Source: Capra hircus
Taxonomy: Eukaryota; Chordata; Mammalia; Artiodactyla; Bovidae
Direction of reading: 5' to 3'
DNA: 64,000 nt
Assembly: GCF_001704415.2 (NCBI RefSeq)
Contig: NC_030817.1
Coordinates: forward strand, 51,817,550 to 51,881,549
The number at the start of each line of letters is the position of its first letter. Position 1 is the stretch's first letter. Below are positions 44,421 to 56,481 of this stretch, piece after piece. The notes below the pieces were generated by a model. The model saw nothing but the letters and a program-made list of their open reading frames with translations, did not search any database and was not told the DNA's origin. A program made the translations under genes and the position numbers.

Positions 44421-45516
44421 CTTCTGTTCCTTTTTCTCCCTATTGCTTACCTTCTTTTGACTTTTTTAAGAGTCTGCCCTCAAGGAATAATAGTTTATTT
44501 CACGTATAATACAAGAAACTTACAATGGTTTATTCTCTTTGCTTCCCTCCTGTGCTTTGCACTGTTATATTGACATGCATTTTACTTTGGCATGTTGTTA
44601 GTTTGGGGAGAATTTCTTTGTTGAAATTTAGGAGTGATGTCTAGAGAATTATCCTTGTGAAGGTGAGTATCGATGAGGAAAATGCTGGTAGAACTCACTT
44701 TTTCTCATTCTACTTTCATAAAAGTGACCACACAGTGATGATTTATGAAAATCATGAAAAATTTAAATTTGATCAATTCAGAGCAGAAAACTTTCACATT
44801 TAAGGCCCCAAAAAAGGATGGTTATATCATATATTCTTTTTGTAGAACTAGACCAGAATTACACCTTGGAGCATTTGTAAGTGACTATCTCTGAATTATG
44901 CAGTTATTGACTTTAGGGAAATTATTCGGTGAAAAGTGTAAAAATTCCTCTCCTATGTTTTTAATCTGTATATAAGGTAAACTTAGTTGTACTTTATATT
45001 AAAGTTTTACTTTTAAATAATTTTGCTCATCTCATTCTAAACTTTTATTTTCAGGTCTTTATTTTTGTTAGTCAGTTTATATTTAATTCTTTTTCAGCTT
45101 TGTGTCACTTGAGACTATGGTGAACATTCCATTTATGTTTTCATGTGAAATCATTGCTGAAAACAGCTTTTAGAATTCATGGTGTAGGCTAATTTTTAAT
45201 TATACATCTCATTTTATGTTGCTGATTATCTGTACATTTCCAGACAAGTTTTGGGACTGCTCTTTATTCTGTTTTAAATGTGTTCTAGCTTACAGTTCTT
45301 CTCTGTCTACTGAAGGGTAATGAAGTTGAGACTGTGCTGCCTGATGAGAGTGGTAGGGAGCTTAGTGTTACAGGTAGAGGTTAAAGGAGAACATAGGGCT
45401 TTAGTTCTTGTGAGGTAGATTCCTCTGTCTCAGATTAAATTCAGAAAACTTCTGGGAGAAATTTTGTAATTCTGTGGACCTTTGCCTCTTCTTTCGTATG
45501 GTGATAAGTATCCCAA
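44421..45516. other. RNF111 intron 1, nothing recognised
   Basis: About 1.1 kb of unique-looking DNA. No young insert. Confidence 0.55.
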
Positions 45517-45527
45517 GAAGTCATCTT

Positions 45528-45811
45528 GGACTTCCCTGGTGGTTCAGTGTTTGAGAATCCACCTGCCAATACAGGGTATATGGGTTCCATCCTGATCTAG
45601 GAAGATCCCACATGCTGCGTGGTAGCAAAGCCCATGTGCCACAGCTACTGAAGCCCTTGTACCTAGAGCTGATGGTCCACAACAGGAGAAGTCACCATAA
45701 TGAGAAGCCCAAGCACTGCAATGAAAAGTATCCCCTGCTCACCACGACTGGAGAAAATCTTTGTGCAGCACGGAAGACCCAGCACAGTCATAAATAAGTA
45801 GATAAATAAAT
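45528..45811 (+). mobile_element. CHR-type SINE, long form
   Basis: ggacttccctggtggttcag, gaagatcccacatgctgcgt, ggtccacaacaggagaagtc, (AAAT) tail. TSD gaagtcatctt at 45517-45527 and gaagtcatgtt at 45812-45822. Confidence 0.88.
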
Positions 45812-46049
45812 GAAGTCATGTTATTTTCTTCTTTTATTCTTAACAGTATTAATAATTCTAGACATAATTGTTTGAAGTGAAATGGCATCTTTGAAGATTA
45901 TATGCTGTCTTTCAGAAGATCATGTGTTGTCTTTCAGATCACTGGTTTTTAAAATTTTGTAGGTGTACTTCATCATTAAGTATGTAGTTCATTCAGTGAA
46001 CTTCTACTGTGGAAAATAGGGTAATCAAGTCTTATTTCTTGCCATTTCA

Positions 46050-46893
46050 CTTTTCCCTTTTATTCTGCTGAAAAACCTTCCTTGGTACAGCCTCCCCTTC
46101 AGAATTGAATTAGATTCTACTTCAGTGTGTTCCAGTGCATACCTCCTTCATGACACTGTATTTTAATTACTTACTGATGGGTTTCTCTGTCTGCTGCACG
46201 TTTCTTGGGCTCCAAAATCACTGCAGATGGTGACTGCAGCCATGAAATTAAAAGACGCTTGCTCCTTGGAAGAAAAGCTATGACAAACCTAGATAGCATA
46301 TTAAAAAGCAGAGATATTACTTTGCCAACAAAGATCAGTACAGTCAAAGCTATGTTTTTCCAATAATTTTTCCAAAGTTTTTCCAGTAGTCATGTATGGA
46401 TATGAGAGTTGGACCATAAAGAAATCTGAGCACTGAAGAATTGATGCTTTTGAACTGTGGTGTTGGAGAAGATTCTTGAGAGTCCCTTGGACTGCAAGGA
46501 AATCAGACTCATCAATCCTAAAGGAAATAATCCTGAATATTCATTGGAAGGACTGATGCTGATGCTGAAACTCCAATACTTTGACCACTTGATGTGAAGA
46601 GCTGACTCATCAGAACAGACCCTGATGGTGAAAGATTGAAGGCAGGAGGAGAAGGGGACAACAGAGGATGAGATGGTTGGATGGCATCACTGACCCGAAG
46701 GACATGAGTTTGAGCAAGCTCTTGGAGTTGGTGATGGACAGGGAAGCTTGGTGTGCTGCAGTCCATGGAGTTGCAAAGAGTTGGACATGACTGAGCGACT
46801 GAACTGACTGAACTTCTTAAGGACAAGTCTATGTCTTATTCATCTTTTGGGACAGTCTAGCACATTAAGATATTTAGGAGATGTTTATTGCAT
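46050..46893 (+). repeat. L2 LINE 3' end split by a BovB
   Basis: Left part to 46206: cttcatgacactgtatttta, attacttactgatgggtttc. Right part from 46816: aaggacaagtctatgtctta, ttcatcttttgggacagtct, agcacattaagatatttagg. Confidence 0.65.
46207..46816 (+). mobile_element. BovB LINE, 3' fragment
   Basis: Sense BovB from gggctccaaaatcactgcag to gagcgactgaactgactgaa. A local stutter (tttttccaataatttttcca) at 46355-46380 breaks the frame. Confidence 0.93.
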
Positions 46894-46896
46894 GGT

Positions 46897-47205
46897 GTAT
46901 TTGTTTGCTACGGCTTCCATAACAAAATACCACATTCTGGGTGATTTAAACACCAAAAATCTATTTTGTCACAGTTCTGGAGAGTAGAAGTCCAAGAACA
47001 AGTGTGTCCCTATGAGTGTTCAGATTTCCTCTTTTCATAAAGGACACTGGTCAAATTGGATTAGGGCCCACTCATAATGACCTCATTTAATCTTAATTGC
47101 TTCTAAAGAAGTAAAAGGGACCTATATATAGTCACATTTTGAGATACTGTGGGCTAGGATTTCAACGTATGAATTTAGATGGGAGACAGTTCAGTCCATA
47201 ACACA
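46897..47205. repeat. Ancient mammalian interspersed repeat, family uncertain
   Basis: tatttgtttgctacggcttc, cataacaaaataccacattc, attggattagggcccactca, tttcaacgtatgaatttaga, agttcagtccataacac: a very common old-repeat text in mammals. I cannot assign the family by eye. Confidence 0.55.
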
Positions 47206-47359
47206 TGAATTCTTTGATTTGGTATACATTCTAGCTGAAGAAGATTTGTTATGGTCTAATGCCAAACCAAGCTTGTTAAGGTTGGGACCAAAGATTTCCT
47301 AGTTTGCATAAGAAGAAATGGCTTAATTCTGGTGTTTTGTCTTAATGTATTGTAGTATC

Positions 47360-47620
47360 TATTTAATGATTAAGACACTGCAGTATTTAGTACTTGGAAG
47401 TACTACCTAACTGTTCTCCTGTAATAAGTTTTCTTTCCTTTATTCTTTATATCACAAAAACATGATAAAACACACAGTCACACACAGTATATATTTAGTG
47501 ATTAAGACACTGTAACATTTAGTGCTTGGAAGTAGCTCCTAGCTGTTTTCATGTGATATGATAAGTTTTCTTTCCTTTACTCTTTATATCACAAAAGCAT
47601 ATTAAAACACAGTCACACAC
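47360..47620. repeat. Tandem duplication of about 128 bases
   Basis: Unit 1 (about 47360-47489) and unit 2 (about 47490-47620) share taatgattaagacactg / tagtgattaagacactg, then gcttggaagta, aagttttctttcctttactc, tttatatcacaaaa and cacagtcacacaca in the same order, with small indels. Confidence 0.88.
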
Positions 47621-47717
47621 ACATCTGGACACATGTGTGCTTTGTGTGTGTATTGATTGTTAATGTATGGTTGCTGAACACTTTAAGCCAGGAGATACAT
47701 TTATTAATTGAAGTATT

Positions 47718-47931
47718 TGGCTTCCCTGGTGGGTCAGTGGTAAAGAATCCGCCTGCAGTTCAGGAAACCTGGGTTTGATCCTTGGGTCTGGAAGATCCCC
47801 TGTAGAAGGAAATGACAACCCACTTCAGTATTCTTGGCTGAAGAATACCCGGGACAGAGGACCCTGCCAGGCTATAGTCCATGGAATCACCAAGAGTTGG
47901 AGAATCGGATATGACTGAGAGGCTGAGCATG
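47718..47931 (+). mobile_element. Bov-tA SINE
   Basis: ggcttccctggtgggtcagt through aggctatagtccatggaatc to gagaggctgagcatgcac. Confidence 0.9.
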
Positions 47932-50900
47932 CACTTGGTAGTGTCTGTGTGTGTTGACTTTGTCTTCTGGTGTGGAGTTACAAAAGCAGCTTTTCAAAAG
48001 TACTTCTAAGTGTTTTTTAAAAACTTAGAAAGCTTTAAGGCATGCTTGTTGTAGGGCATCCAAATAGGGAAGAATCATTAGGTTCTTCTGTTCTATTCTG
48101 AACTTAAAAATGAACTCTCTGGATGCAAAAAGAAAGGGTATCATCAAGAAACCTGCAATGGACAAAGAAGTGGGTTTGAGAACTTCTGCTTACAGACATT
48201 GCAGTCTTCTTAGAGCCTGTTCCTCTCCATCGTTTTCATCTTTGTTGCTGTCATCATCAATAATATTTGTATTATTTTGCTGTAACTGCTGTTATTTCAG
48301 TCTTTTCTTTTCCATAATGCTGAAATTTTGGGTAATGATTTGCAGACTGTCAGGGCAGTTAAAAGATTAGGAAGGTTGGAACCTTTTTCCAAATTGCTTT
48401 TGATGGACTTGGGTTCCAAGTAATGGAAATTGGAGCTTTTAAATCTATTTCTTCCTTGAAACTTTATTAAACATTTTAGAAAATGGATGCACCTGGATCA
48501 TGCAAAGAGTTTATTGTTGAATTATCTTGGAAAACCTGATTTGAAATAGTAACTGTAGCTCTCTGAAAAGGTTTTACTCAGAACAGCAGAGTTCATCCTT
48601 GTAACAGTTAAAGAAAGAGTCAGTGATACTCACAGGTTTTCTGAACTCTCCAGTTTCTTGTCTTAAAAATTCTATAGTTCAGCCTTTGTTCTCCTACTTA
48701 TACTTAGCAACTTAAATCTGAGGAATGATACCCACTAGGGATTAAAGTTTTTAAATAACAAAGCTGAATCTCTTTCCTTTTTTTTCTATTTGGTTATTTT
48801 GCTCTCTGAATTTCTCAAAAAAAGACATTATAGATAGAAGTCACCTGTGTTTTCTTTATCATTTGAAAATTTGCATTTATGAATATAGTTTCATATTTTG
48901 AAGATAATTTGTATTTTTAAAAACTTTATGCTTTTACCATTTTTGTGAATTTATTTGCAGTTTTTTTTTGTACTATTGACATTGTCATCTTGTACATTTT
49001 CAATAAAAATTAAGATGATATTGTTAGTCACAGTTGACATGTAACCATGTTAACCATGGTAAGCAACTAAAAATTACCCATATTATTATAAATATGTCTG
49101 AAACTGTGCTTCTTTTATTGAGAACAGTCTGTCTTCTGGAGGGCTCAGAATCATGATTCAGAACATGAGCTTTTATTCTTTGCTTTATTTCAGTATTGCC
49201 CTCAGAATCTTTTCACATAAATAATGTTATTTAATCTAGACAAACTGCTGACTCTTTAGTTATTGGGACAAGTGCTTTAGTTCTTCTGTCTTTTAATTTT
49301 TAGGTGCTGCCACCAGTATTACATCTGTTAAATCCAAACAATACTTATTAATATTAGCTTATTAGCATTAAATATAAAATAATATAAAAGCTTATTAGTA
49401 TTAAATATGAAACAATAGTTTCTGAGTATTTAATTGCCTGTGACCTTCCTGATAATTATTTTTAACCTTCATAGAATCTCTTCCCTTTAGGTTCTGTTCT
49501 CAGGAGTTAAAATTACTATAAATCTGGCTTCCAAATAAATGGAGTATTTATTTCTGCCTTAGAGAAAAGGGGAGTTATTTCAACATGATAAAACTTGAGT
49601 ATTTTATGCAAAGGAATTATAAGTTACTGAATTATAAAAGATATAGCGTATTTTAACATGAGTATTTGCTTGGGTGGGAGTATGAAATTTAGGACCAAGT
49701 GTGGTATCAGCAAAAAACAACATTCATTGCAAAATAGCATAATTCTGTAGTGTTCTACAGTTTGTGGTTCTGGCTCGCTTGTTGACCAGTGCTCTGAAAA
49801 AAATGTTGAAGGCTTCAAGGTCATATTTTGGTATTTTGACTCAAGTTTGGTTGATGCTAGATATGCAACCCTTGATTTGATAAATAAGTTCTCCTTCCTT
49901 CACATGACCCTCCACTCCTAAAACCACCTTTTGCCCCCATCACTGCAAAGCATTCTCCCTGGTCTCTTTTTGTTTTCCTTACATGTTTTTTATTGTTGTA
50001 TCTTATTTATATTCTGCCCACAGAACCATAAAGCCCATCATAGGGAGTGATTCTTGTGTATGCACTTTAACTGGTCATTGCATTTGCCTTTGACGTAGAC
50101 TTCTAGTCATTTTTTAATTAATAGAATAACTGGGCATACACTGTATCAGTGAGAAATTTTCATTTTGACTTTCTCAGCCTACCATCATTTGAATCCACCC
50201 TACCTATCTTAAATAGTATTTCCTGCTTCTCACAAGGATGTGATCACTGCTTTGTTGAGGTTCTCTTCAAAGAGTTTTGCATAAGTTACAGTAATTTTTA
50301 TTTTTGTATTTTTTATTTCTCCTTACTTCTTTGGCATCATTCAACATATGTGACTGTTTATTCATAAGTAGAAGACCAAATCTCTTAAAATTACTGACAA
50401 AAATTAGTTCAAAATGTTAAATGTGCTCCGATGAAGATTTCAGATCTTATTTAGCAGTATAGTTTAATTCTACATTTAGCTCTTGCATATTATTAAATTT
50501 TGGTAAGATATTAGGCAAGTTAAAAGCAGATATCTGTCCACTTATATGTCTTTTTGTTGGCCTCTGTCACTTTAAAAAATAAAGAATTCTCAATTCACCG
50601 AGTTCCAATCACCAAGGAAACCTGAAGGCCATTTGAAGTTCAGTTTTGGAAAGTGAAAGTTTAAATAATAGTAATCTCTAAGAGTAGTTTGTAAATTTGA
50701 AGCCTTTTGAAAGCTGACAGATTGATTACTTGAATGCAAGATTGTGGAGGTTTGTTTTCCTTGCACGTTTTTTGACTTTTTACTGATACTTTTCATTTAA
50801 CTCAATAATAACAGTTATTATACTTTAATTGGTGAAAGATTTTGTGAAATGCTTTGATGATGGATTATTACTTTCCAAGCATGAAAATTTTCCTCATAGA

Positions 50901-51250
50901 GATAAGTTCAGAAACAACATGCCTAGGACTGTAGAGTAGTATCATTAACTAAAAAGGATAATCAATTCTCAAATTTGACAACTTCATTCAAATTTGCCAA
51001 CAATTAATTAATTGCCATCTATCAGTTTCTGCCTTATTTTGTTATTAAATCGTCCAGGACAGGTGGTCATTTCTGGTCACTAAGGAGAAATTTTATGCTT
51101 AGCCAAGATTCTCATAAAAATCATACTATCATATGTTTGATTTATATAGAAATCTGCTAATAACAAAGTTGTGTCCTAGTCTAGAGGAAAAATAGAATAT
51201 AGTCAGTTCTTATTTTTCACTCCTTTAAAAATTCTTGTACTTTGGTTTCA
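47932..51250. other. RNF111 intron 1, 3.3 kb without recognisable repeats
   Basis: The longest stretch in the window without a repeat I can name. Short open frames (48110-48370, 49624-49824, 50149-50367) show no motif. AT-rich throughout. Confidence 0.6.
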
Positions 51251-51254
51251 AAAG

Positions 51255-51785
51255 TGGCCAATGATCACTTTATAAAAATTCAAACCGTGCAGAAATTTGT
51301 AACATAAAAATACATATGCTCCTAACCCGTGCTTTAAATCTCCATCCACAGTTACAGTCCCAAACTAAGTGTATATTTCTCTGTATTTTCTCCATGCATG
51401 TATAAACATAAGTTGTTTTACAAAATAGGACAACATTTTAACAGACTTATTTGCAATCTGCTTTTAAAAAATTATCGTACAGAGGCTGCTTCATTTTCAA
51501 AGCCTGCATAGCAGATTATTTTATCAACTTTAAAATAATGGCTGTATTTCCCTGTGCTGTACAGTATATCCTTCTAGTTTATTTATTTTATATAGAGTAG
51601 TTTGTACCTTTTAATCCCCTATGCTTGTCTTGCTCTCCCTCCTTCCCTCTCCCCACAGGTAATCATTACTTTGTTCTCTGTATCTGTGAGTCTTATCTCT
51701 ATTTTATTATATTCACTAACATTGTTTTATTTTTTAGGTTCTACATATAAGTGATAACAGAATATACCCTAATTTTGTCTTTGTT
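51255..51785 (-). mobile_element. L1 3' end fragment with old L1M-like flank
   Basis: 51540-51785: tttccctgtgctgtacagta, tagagtagtttgtacctttt, tttgttctctgtatctgtga, aggttctacatataagtgat match antisense L1 3'UTR. The preceding 51255-51530 is a weaker L1M-like segment. Confidence 0.6.
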
Positions 51786-52671
51786 GTAAAATTATTGCTT
51801 GATTTTAGAAAAGGAAAAAAAAGTTTGAGTTCAGATTTGCCCTTTTACTTCTACCCTCCTTACACACATAGCCATATAGTTGCTGTTATTTTTAATTAAA
51901 TGTTATTTGAAATTTCCAGTGAGCAAAATGATGAGAAACTGAATGTAGACAGTATGAATTTGAATTAATCTTTAGGTAAAATTTTAAAAATTTATCTTCT
52001 AATTTGTAACAGAGCCAATTTGGAGTTTTTGCTCATTTAGAAATGTGGTTATCTCTCCACTTACGAGGAGTGTGTTGTACAGTTCTATAGTTTATTGCAT
52101 ATAGGCCTTTTTTTGTTGATTCTTTAATTTTTTTCTTAATAGAATATATTTTATATAATAGGTAATTAGCAATATCTTTATATCTCACATTTCATGTTGT
52201 AATATGAATTCCAGAGTCCCAGCCAGCCATGTTAGACATTTGTGCATTGTACCCTATAATTTGCAATACTGCCTTCCTAACCAGTTGAAACTGACTGCCA
52301 GATACTCTTCAGACTTGGCAGGGTAGATACACCCTACATTTTGCTACTGGCCATGATAATAACACAATCATGACTACAGCAGTAGACTCTTTATAATATG
52401 TTGAACTCCACCCGGTTTGTACTGATAGGAGACCTAAATAGGTCCTAGCTGATTTTTTCTGTGATGACTAATACTTAGGGATTTTAGAGTACTTTAAACA
52501 AGACAAACAAGAAAATCATTAAGTTCACTGAGTAATAGAAACCTATTATTTGAAAGACATTTAATTTCTCTTTTTCCAAAAGTAGTATGTCTTGTATTAG
52601 AAATTAGGGAGCTGAAGCATCTTGCTCCTCAGCTAATCCTCCATAGTAAAGGAGAGTTTCAAATATTTTTT
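51786..52671. other. RNF111 intron 1, nothing recognised
   Basis: No gene or clear repeat. Confidence 0.5.
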
Positions 52672-52742
52672 TCTTAAATTTATTTTTTAACTGGAGGAAA
52701 ATTGCTTTACAGTATTGTGCTGGTTTCTGCCATACAGCATCA
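52672..52742 (-). mobile_element. Bovine-type L1 3' terminal fragment
   Basis: tttttaactggaggaaaatt, gctttacagtattgtgctgg, tttctgccatacagcat: antisense 3' end of ruminant L1, only about 70 bases. Confidence 0.7.
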
Positions 52743-52934
52743 TAGAATTTTTAGCGTTCATAGGTTTTGTGCTAAAAAATCTTTGTCCTTTATTTCTATA
52801 CTTTAAGGTTCTGTAGGAACAGATGATTTTATGCCTTTCTTTGACTCTGAGGATTTCATTTATTTTTGCTTATAAGGGAAGACCTTAAACATTGTGTACC
52901 TTATATGTATAACTGCTGCTCTGAAAAAGGAATA

Positions 52935-53108
52935 ACAGCCATTATGCTAGGCACTGTGGTAGGTACTCTCATTTAACCCTTAAAAGTACTTTCACAAGAT
53001 CAATACTACTATTGTCACAATTTTATAGAGGAGAAACAGTGTTAGTTTAAATAATATGCCTTAGGTTACACAGCTAGTCACAACCAGAGACTTGAATCCA
53101 GGTCTTTT
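52935..53108 (-). repeat. MIR SINE fragment
   Basis: ctgtggtaggtactctcatt, tttatagaggagaaacagtg, ggttacacagctagtcacaa, cttgaatccaggtctttt. Confidence 0.65.
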
Positions 53109-53600
53109 AGTACACAAATGAAAACACTTAATTTTGGTTGACTATTTACTCCTTTTTGTCAGTGATCCCACTTAAATGTGGATTACAAGCTTCCCTTTCA
53201 CTCAGTATCTTTTGTTGTTCAGTTGCTAAGTTGCGTCCTATTCTTTGTAACACCATGGATTGCAGCACGCCGTGCGTCCCTGTCCTTCACTATCTATCTC
53301 CTGCAGTTTGCTCAGACACATATCCATTGAGTCGATGATGTCATCCAACCATCTCATCCTCTGTCATCTCCTCCTCTTCCTGCCTTCAGTCTTTCCCAGC
53401 ATTAGGGTCTTTTTTAATGAGTTGGCTCTTTGCATCAAGTGGCCGAAGTATTGAAGCTTCACCATCAGCCTTTCCAGTGAATATTCACAGTTGATTTCCT
53501 CTAGGATTGACTGGTTTGATCTTGTTCTCCAAGGGACTCTCAAGAGTCTTCTCTAGCATCACAGTTTGAAAGCATCAATTCTTTGTCACCCAGCCTTCTT

Positions 53601-53793
53601 CCTTTGGGCTTCCCTGATGACTCAGCTGGTAAAGAATCTGCCTGCAATGTGGGAGACCTGGGCTCAGTCCCTGGGTTGGGAAGATCCCCTGGAGAAGGAA
53701 ACATCTACCCACTCCAGTATTCTGGCCTGGAGAATTCCATGGACTATACAGAGGGTCTCACAGAGTCAGACATGACTGAGCAACTTTCAGTTT
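53601..53793 (+). mobile_element. Bov-tA SINE inside BovB copy A
   Basis: gggcttccctgatgactcag to gagcaactttcagttt. TSD cagccttctt at 53591-53600 and 53794-53803, the second resuming the BovB text. Confidence 0.92.
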
Positions 53794-54267
53794 CAGCCTT
53801 CTTTGTGGTCCAACTCTCACATCCATACATGACTACTAGAAAAACCATAGTTTTCACTATATGGACCTTTATCAGCAAAACAATGTCTCTGCTTTATAAT
53901 AGACTCTCGGTTTGTCATAGCTTTTCTTCCAAGGAGCAAGCATCTTTTAATTTCATGGCTGCAGTCACCGTCTGCAGTGATTTTGGAGCCCAAGAAAATA
54001 AAGTCTAACTGTTTCTGTTGTTTCCCCATCTATTTGCCCATGAAGTGATGGGACCAGATGCCATGATCTTCGTTTTTTGAATGTTCAGTTTTAAGCCAGC
54101 TTTTTGATTCTCCTCTTTTCACCTTCATCAGAGGCTCTTTAGTTCCTCTTTGCTTTTTGCCATTAGAGTGGTGTCATCTGCATATCTGAGGTTATTGATC
54201 TTTCTTCCAGCAATCTTGCTTCCAGCATGAGCTTCATCCAGCCTGGCATTTCACATGATATACTCTG

Positions 54268-54486
54268 ACTTCCCTGGTGGCTTAGAGGGTAAAGCATCTA
54301 CTTGTAAATGCGGGAGACCGGGGTTCAATCCCTGGGTCGGGAAGATCCCCTGGAGAAGGAAATGGCAACCCACTTCAGTACTCTTGCCTGGAAAATCCCA
54401 TGGACGGAGGAGCCTGGTAGGCCACAGTCCATGGGATCCCAAAGAGTTGGACATAACTGAGTGACTTCAGTTTTACTTTCTTTTCA
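54268..54486 (+). mobile_element. Second Bov-tA SINE inside BovB copy A
   Basis: gacttccctggtggcttaga to ataactgagtgacttcagtt, followed by the resumed BovB (aataagataaataagtgggg). Confidence 0.9.
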
Positions 54487-54621
54487 CTCTTCTAATAAGA
54501 TAAATAAGTGGGGTGACAATATACAGCCTTGATATACAGCCTTGGCATACTCTGTTGTTCCATGTCTGATTCTAACTGTTGCTTCTTGACCTGCATACAG
54601 GTTTCTCCAGAGACAGATAAG

Positions 54622-55735
54622 TTCAGTTCAGTGGCTCACTCGTGTCCAACTCTCTGCGACCCCATGAATCACAGCACGCCAGGCCTCCCTGTCCATCACC
54701 AACTCCCGGAGTTCACTCAGACTCACGTCCATCGAGTCAGTGATGCCATCCAGCCATTTCATCCTCTGTCGTCCCCTTCTCCTGCCCCCAATCCCTCCCA
54801 GCATCAGAGTCTTTTCCAGTGAGTCAGCTCTTCGCATGAGGTGGCCAAAGTACTGGAGTTTCAGCTTTAGCATCATTCCTTCCAAAGAAATCCCAGGGCT
54901 GATCTCCTGCAGAATGGGTTGGTTGGATCTCCTTGCAGTCCAAGGGACTCTCAAGAGTCTTCTCCAACACCACAGTTCAAAAGCATCAATTCTTCGGCAC
55001 TTAGCCTTCTTCACAGTCCAACTCTCACATCCATACGTGACCACTGGAAAAACCATAGCCTTGACTAGACGGACCTTAGTCGGCAAGGTAATGTCTCTGC
55101 TTTTGAATATACTGTCTAGGTTGGTCATAACTTTTCTTCCAAGGAGTAAGCATCTTTTAATTTCATGGCTGCAATCACCATCTGCAGTGATTTTGGAGCC
55201 CCCCAAAATAAAGTCTGACACTGTTTCCACTGTTTCCCCATCTATTTCCCATGAAGTGATGGGACCAAATGACATGATCTTTGTTTTCTGAATGTTGAGC
55301 TTTAAGCCGACTTTTTCACTCTCCTTTTTCACTTTCATCAAGAGGCTTTTTAGTTCCTCTTCACTTTCTGATAAGGGTGGTGTCATCTGCATATCTGAGG
55401 TTATTGATATTTCTCCCAGTCCAGCGTTTCTCATGATGTACCCTACATATAAGTTAAATAAGTAGGGTGACAATATACAGCCTTGACTTACTCCTTTTCC
55501 TATTTGGAACCAGTCTGTTCCATGTCCAGTTCTAACTGCTGCTTCCTGACCTGCATACAGATTTCTCAAGAGGCAGGTTAGGTGGTCTGGTATTCCCATG
55601 TCTTTCAGAGTTTTCCACAGTTGAAGCGGACATAGATGTTTTTCTGGAATTCTCTTGCTTTTTCTGTGATCTAGTGCATGTTGACAGTTTGATCTCTGGT
55701 TCCTCAATTTGATCTCAGTATCCTTTCAGTATATC
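54622..55735 (-). mobile_element. BovB LINE copy B with a long surviving frame
   Basis: Antisense BovB directly adjoining copy A, 5'-truncated at about 55735. On the minus strand it retains a 359-codon open frame but has lost the RT motif-A block by an internal deletion at about 55625 and displaced the YADD codons by a second deletion. It lies antisense to RNF111 in intron 1. Confidence 0.93.
54628..55707 (-). pseudogene. BovB RT C-terminal frame, 359 codons, catalytically dead
   Basis: This is the longest open frame in the window. It starts in shifted reading of the RT fingers (RNQRSNCQHALDH), comes into frame at GIPDHLTCLLRNLYAG, keeps RTGHGTDWFQIGKGV and GCILSPYLFNLY, then loses about 29 bases after NAGLG. 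The tatgcagatgac codons for YAD-D are thus read one base out (MQMTPPL), and a 2-base loss restores the frame. The C-terminal part (ITLPTKVRLVKAMVF to VAESWTRVSH) is intact. FIDYAKAFD (motif A) is missing. Both catalytic aspartate motifs are therefore absent, and no activity is expected. Confidence 0.88.
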
Positions 55736-56163
55736 TTTTTCCTTAATATTTTCCTGAAGTTCTTAAATTCACTATAACTTTTTTGATTATTAGTGTCATG
55801 CCTTTATTTCCTCTAGCTTCCTAGAATATTTTGGAGATATATCTTTGTGTTGAAATGTTCCTCTTGGTGGTTTGGTTAGTTGGCTAGTTCTCTACCCTAA
55901 GTCATTTGAGGTCAAGTTTGTACTGGGAGGGTGGGGCACAAGCCTTTTGCATTCACAGAGTAAGCCTTAAATGAGATAGTCAGACTGTGTGAACTCTAAA
56001 TGTAAACTTGGTGCTCTCTGTGCTTCCTGGTTCCTCTTTACCCTTTCAGGGGAGATAGTGATCCTGAGCAGACCTCTCCTAAGGCAACTTTCAGAGTCTG
56101 ACAGTTCTAAACTCTATTGTCCTATATCTTCATTATCCTATATTTCTTTCCTTTCATTTAATT
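55736..56163. other. RNF111 intron 1, nothing recognised
   Basis: Unique-looking; no gene signal. Confidence 0.5.
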
Positions 56164-56172
56164 ATATGAAAG

Positions 56173-56472
56173 GGGCTGCTGGGCTTCCCTGATAGCTCAG
56201 TGGGTAAAGCATCCTGCAATGCAGGAGGCCCCAGTTCAATTTCTGGGTCGGGAATATGCAATGGAGAAGGCTTAGGCTACCCACTCCAGTATTCTTGGGT
56301 TTCCCTTGTGGCTCAGCTGGTAAAGAATCTGCCTGCACTGCCAGAGACCTGGGTTGGGAAGACCCCTGGAGAAGGGAAAGGCTACTCACTCCAATATTCT
56401 GGCCTGGAGAATTTCTTAGACTGTAAAGTCCATGGGGTCACAAAGAGTCGGACACGACTGAGCGACTTTCAC
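56173..56472 (+). mobile_element. Dimeric Bov-tA SINE
   Basis: Two heads in tandem: gggcttccctgatagctcag (56182) and gggtttcccttgtggctcag (56297), then one Bov-A 3' end. TSD atatgaaag at 56164-56172 and 56473-56481 brackets the whole, so the dimer moved as one unit. Confidence 0.92.
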
Positions 56473-56481
56473 ATATGAAAG

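Larger units (their letters stand above)
53213..54620 (-). mobile_element. BovB LINE copy A, split by two Bov-tA
   Basis: Antisense BovB from gttgttcagttgctaagttg to the RT region (ttcttgacctgcatacaggt). Two sense Bov-tA copies interrupt it. It is head-to-tail with copy B. Confidence 0.93.

Noticed and set aside
48110..48370. 86-codon frame with a hydrophobic Phe/Ser/Leu-rich tail as a small membrane protein
   Set aside because: Composition follows T-rich intron DNA; no promoter, splice or homology support.
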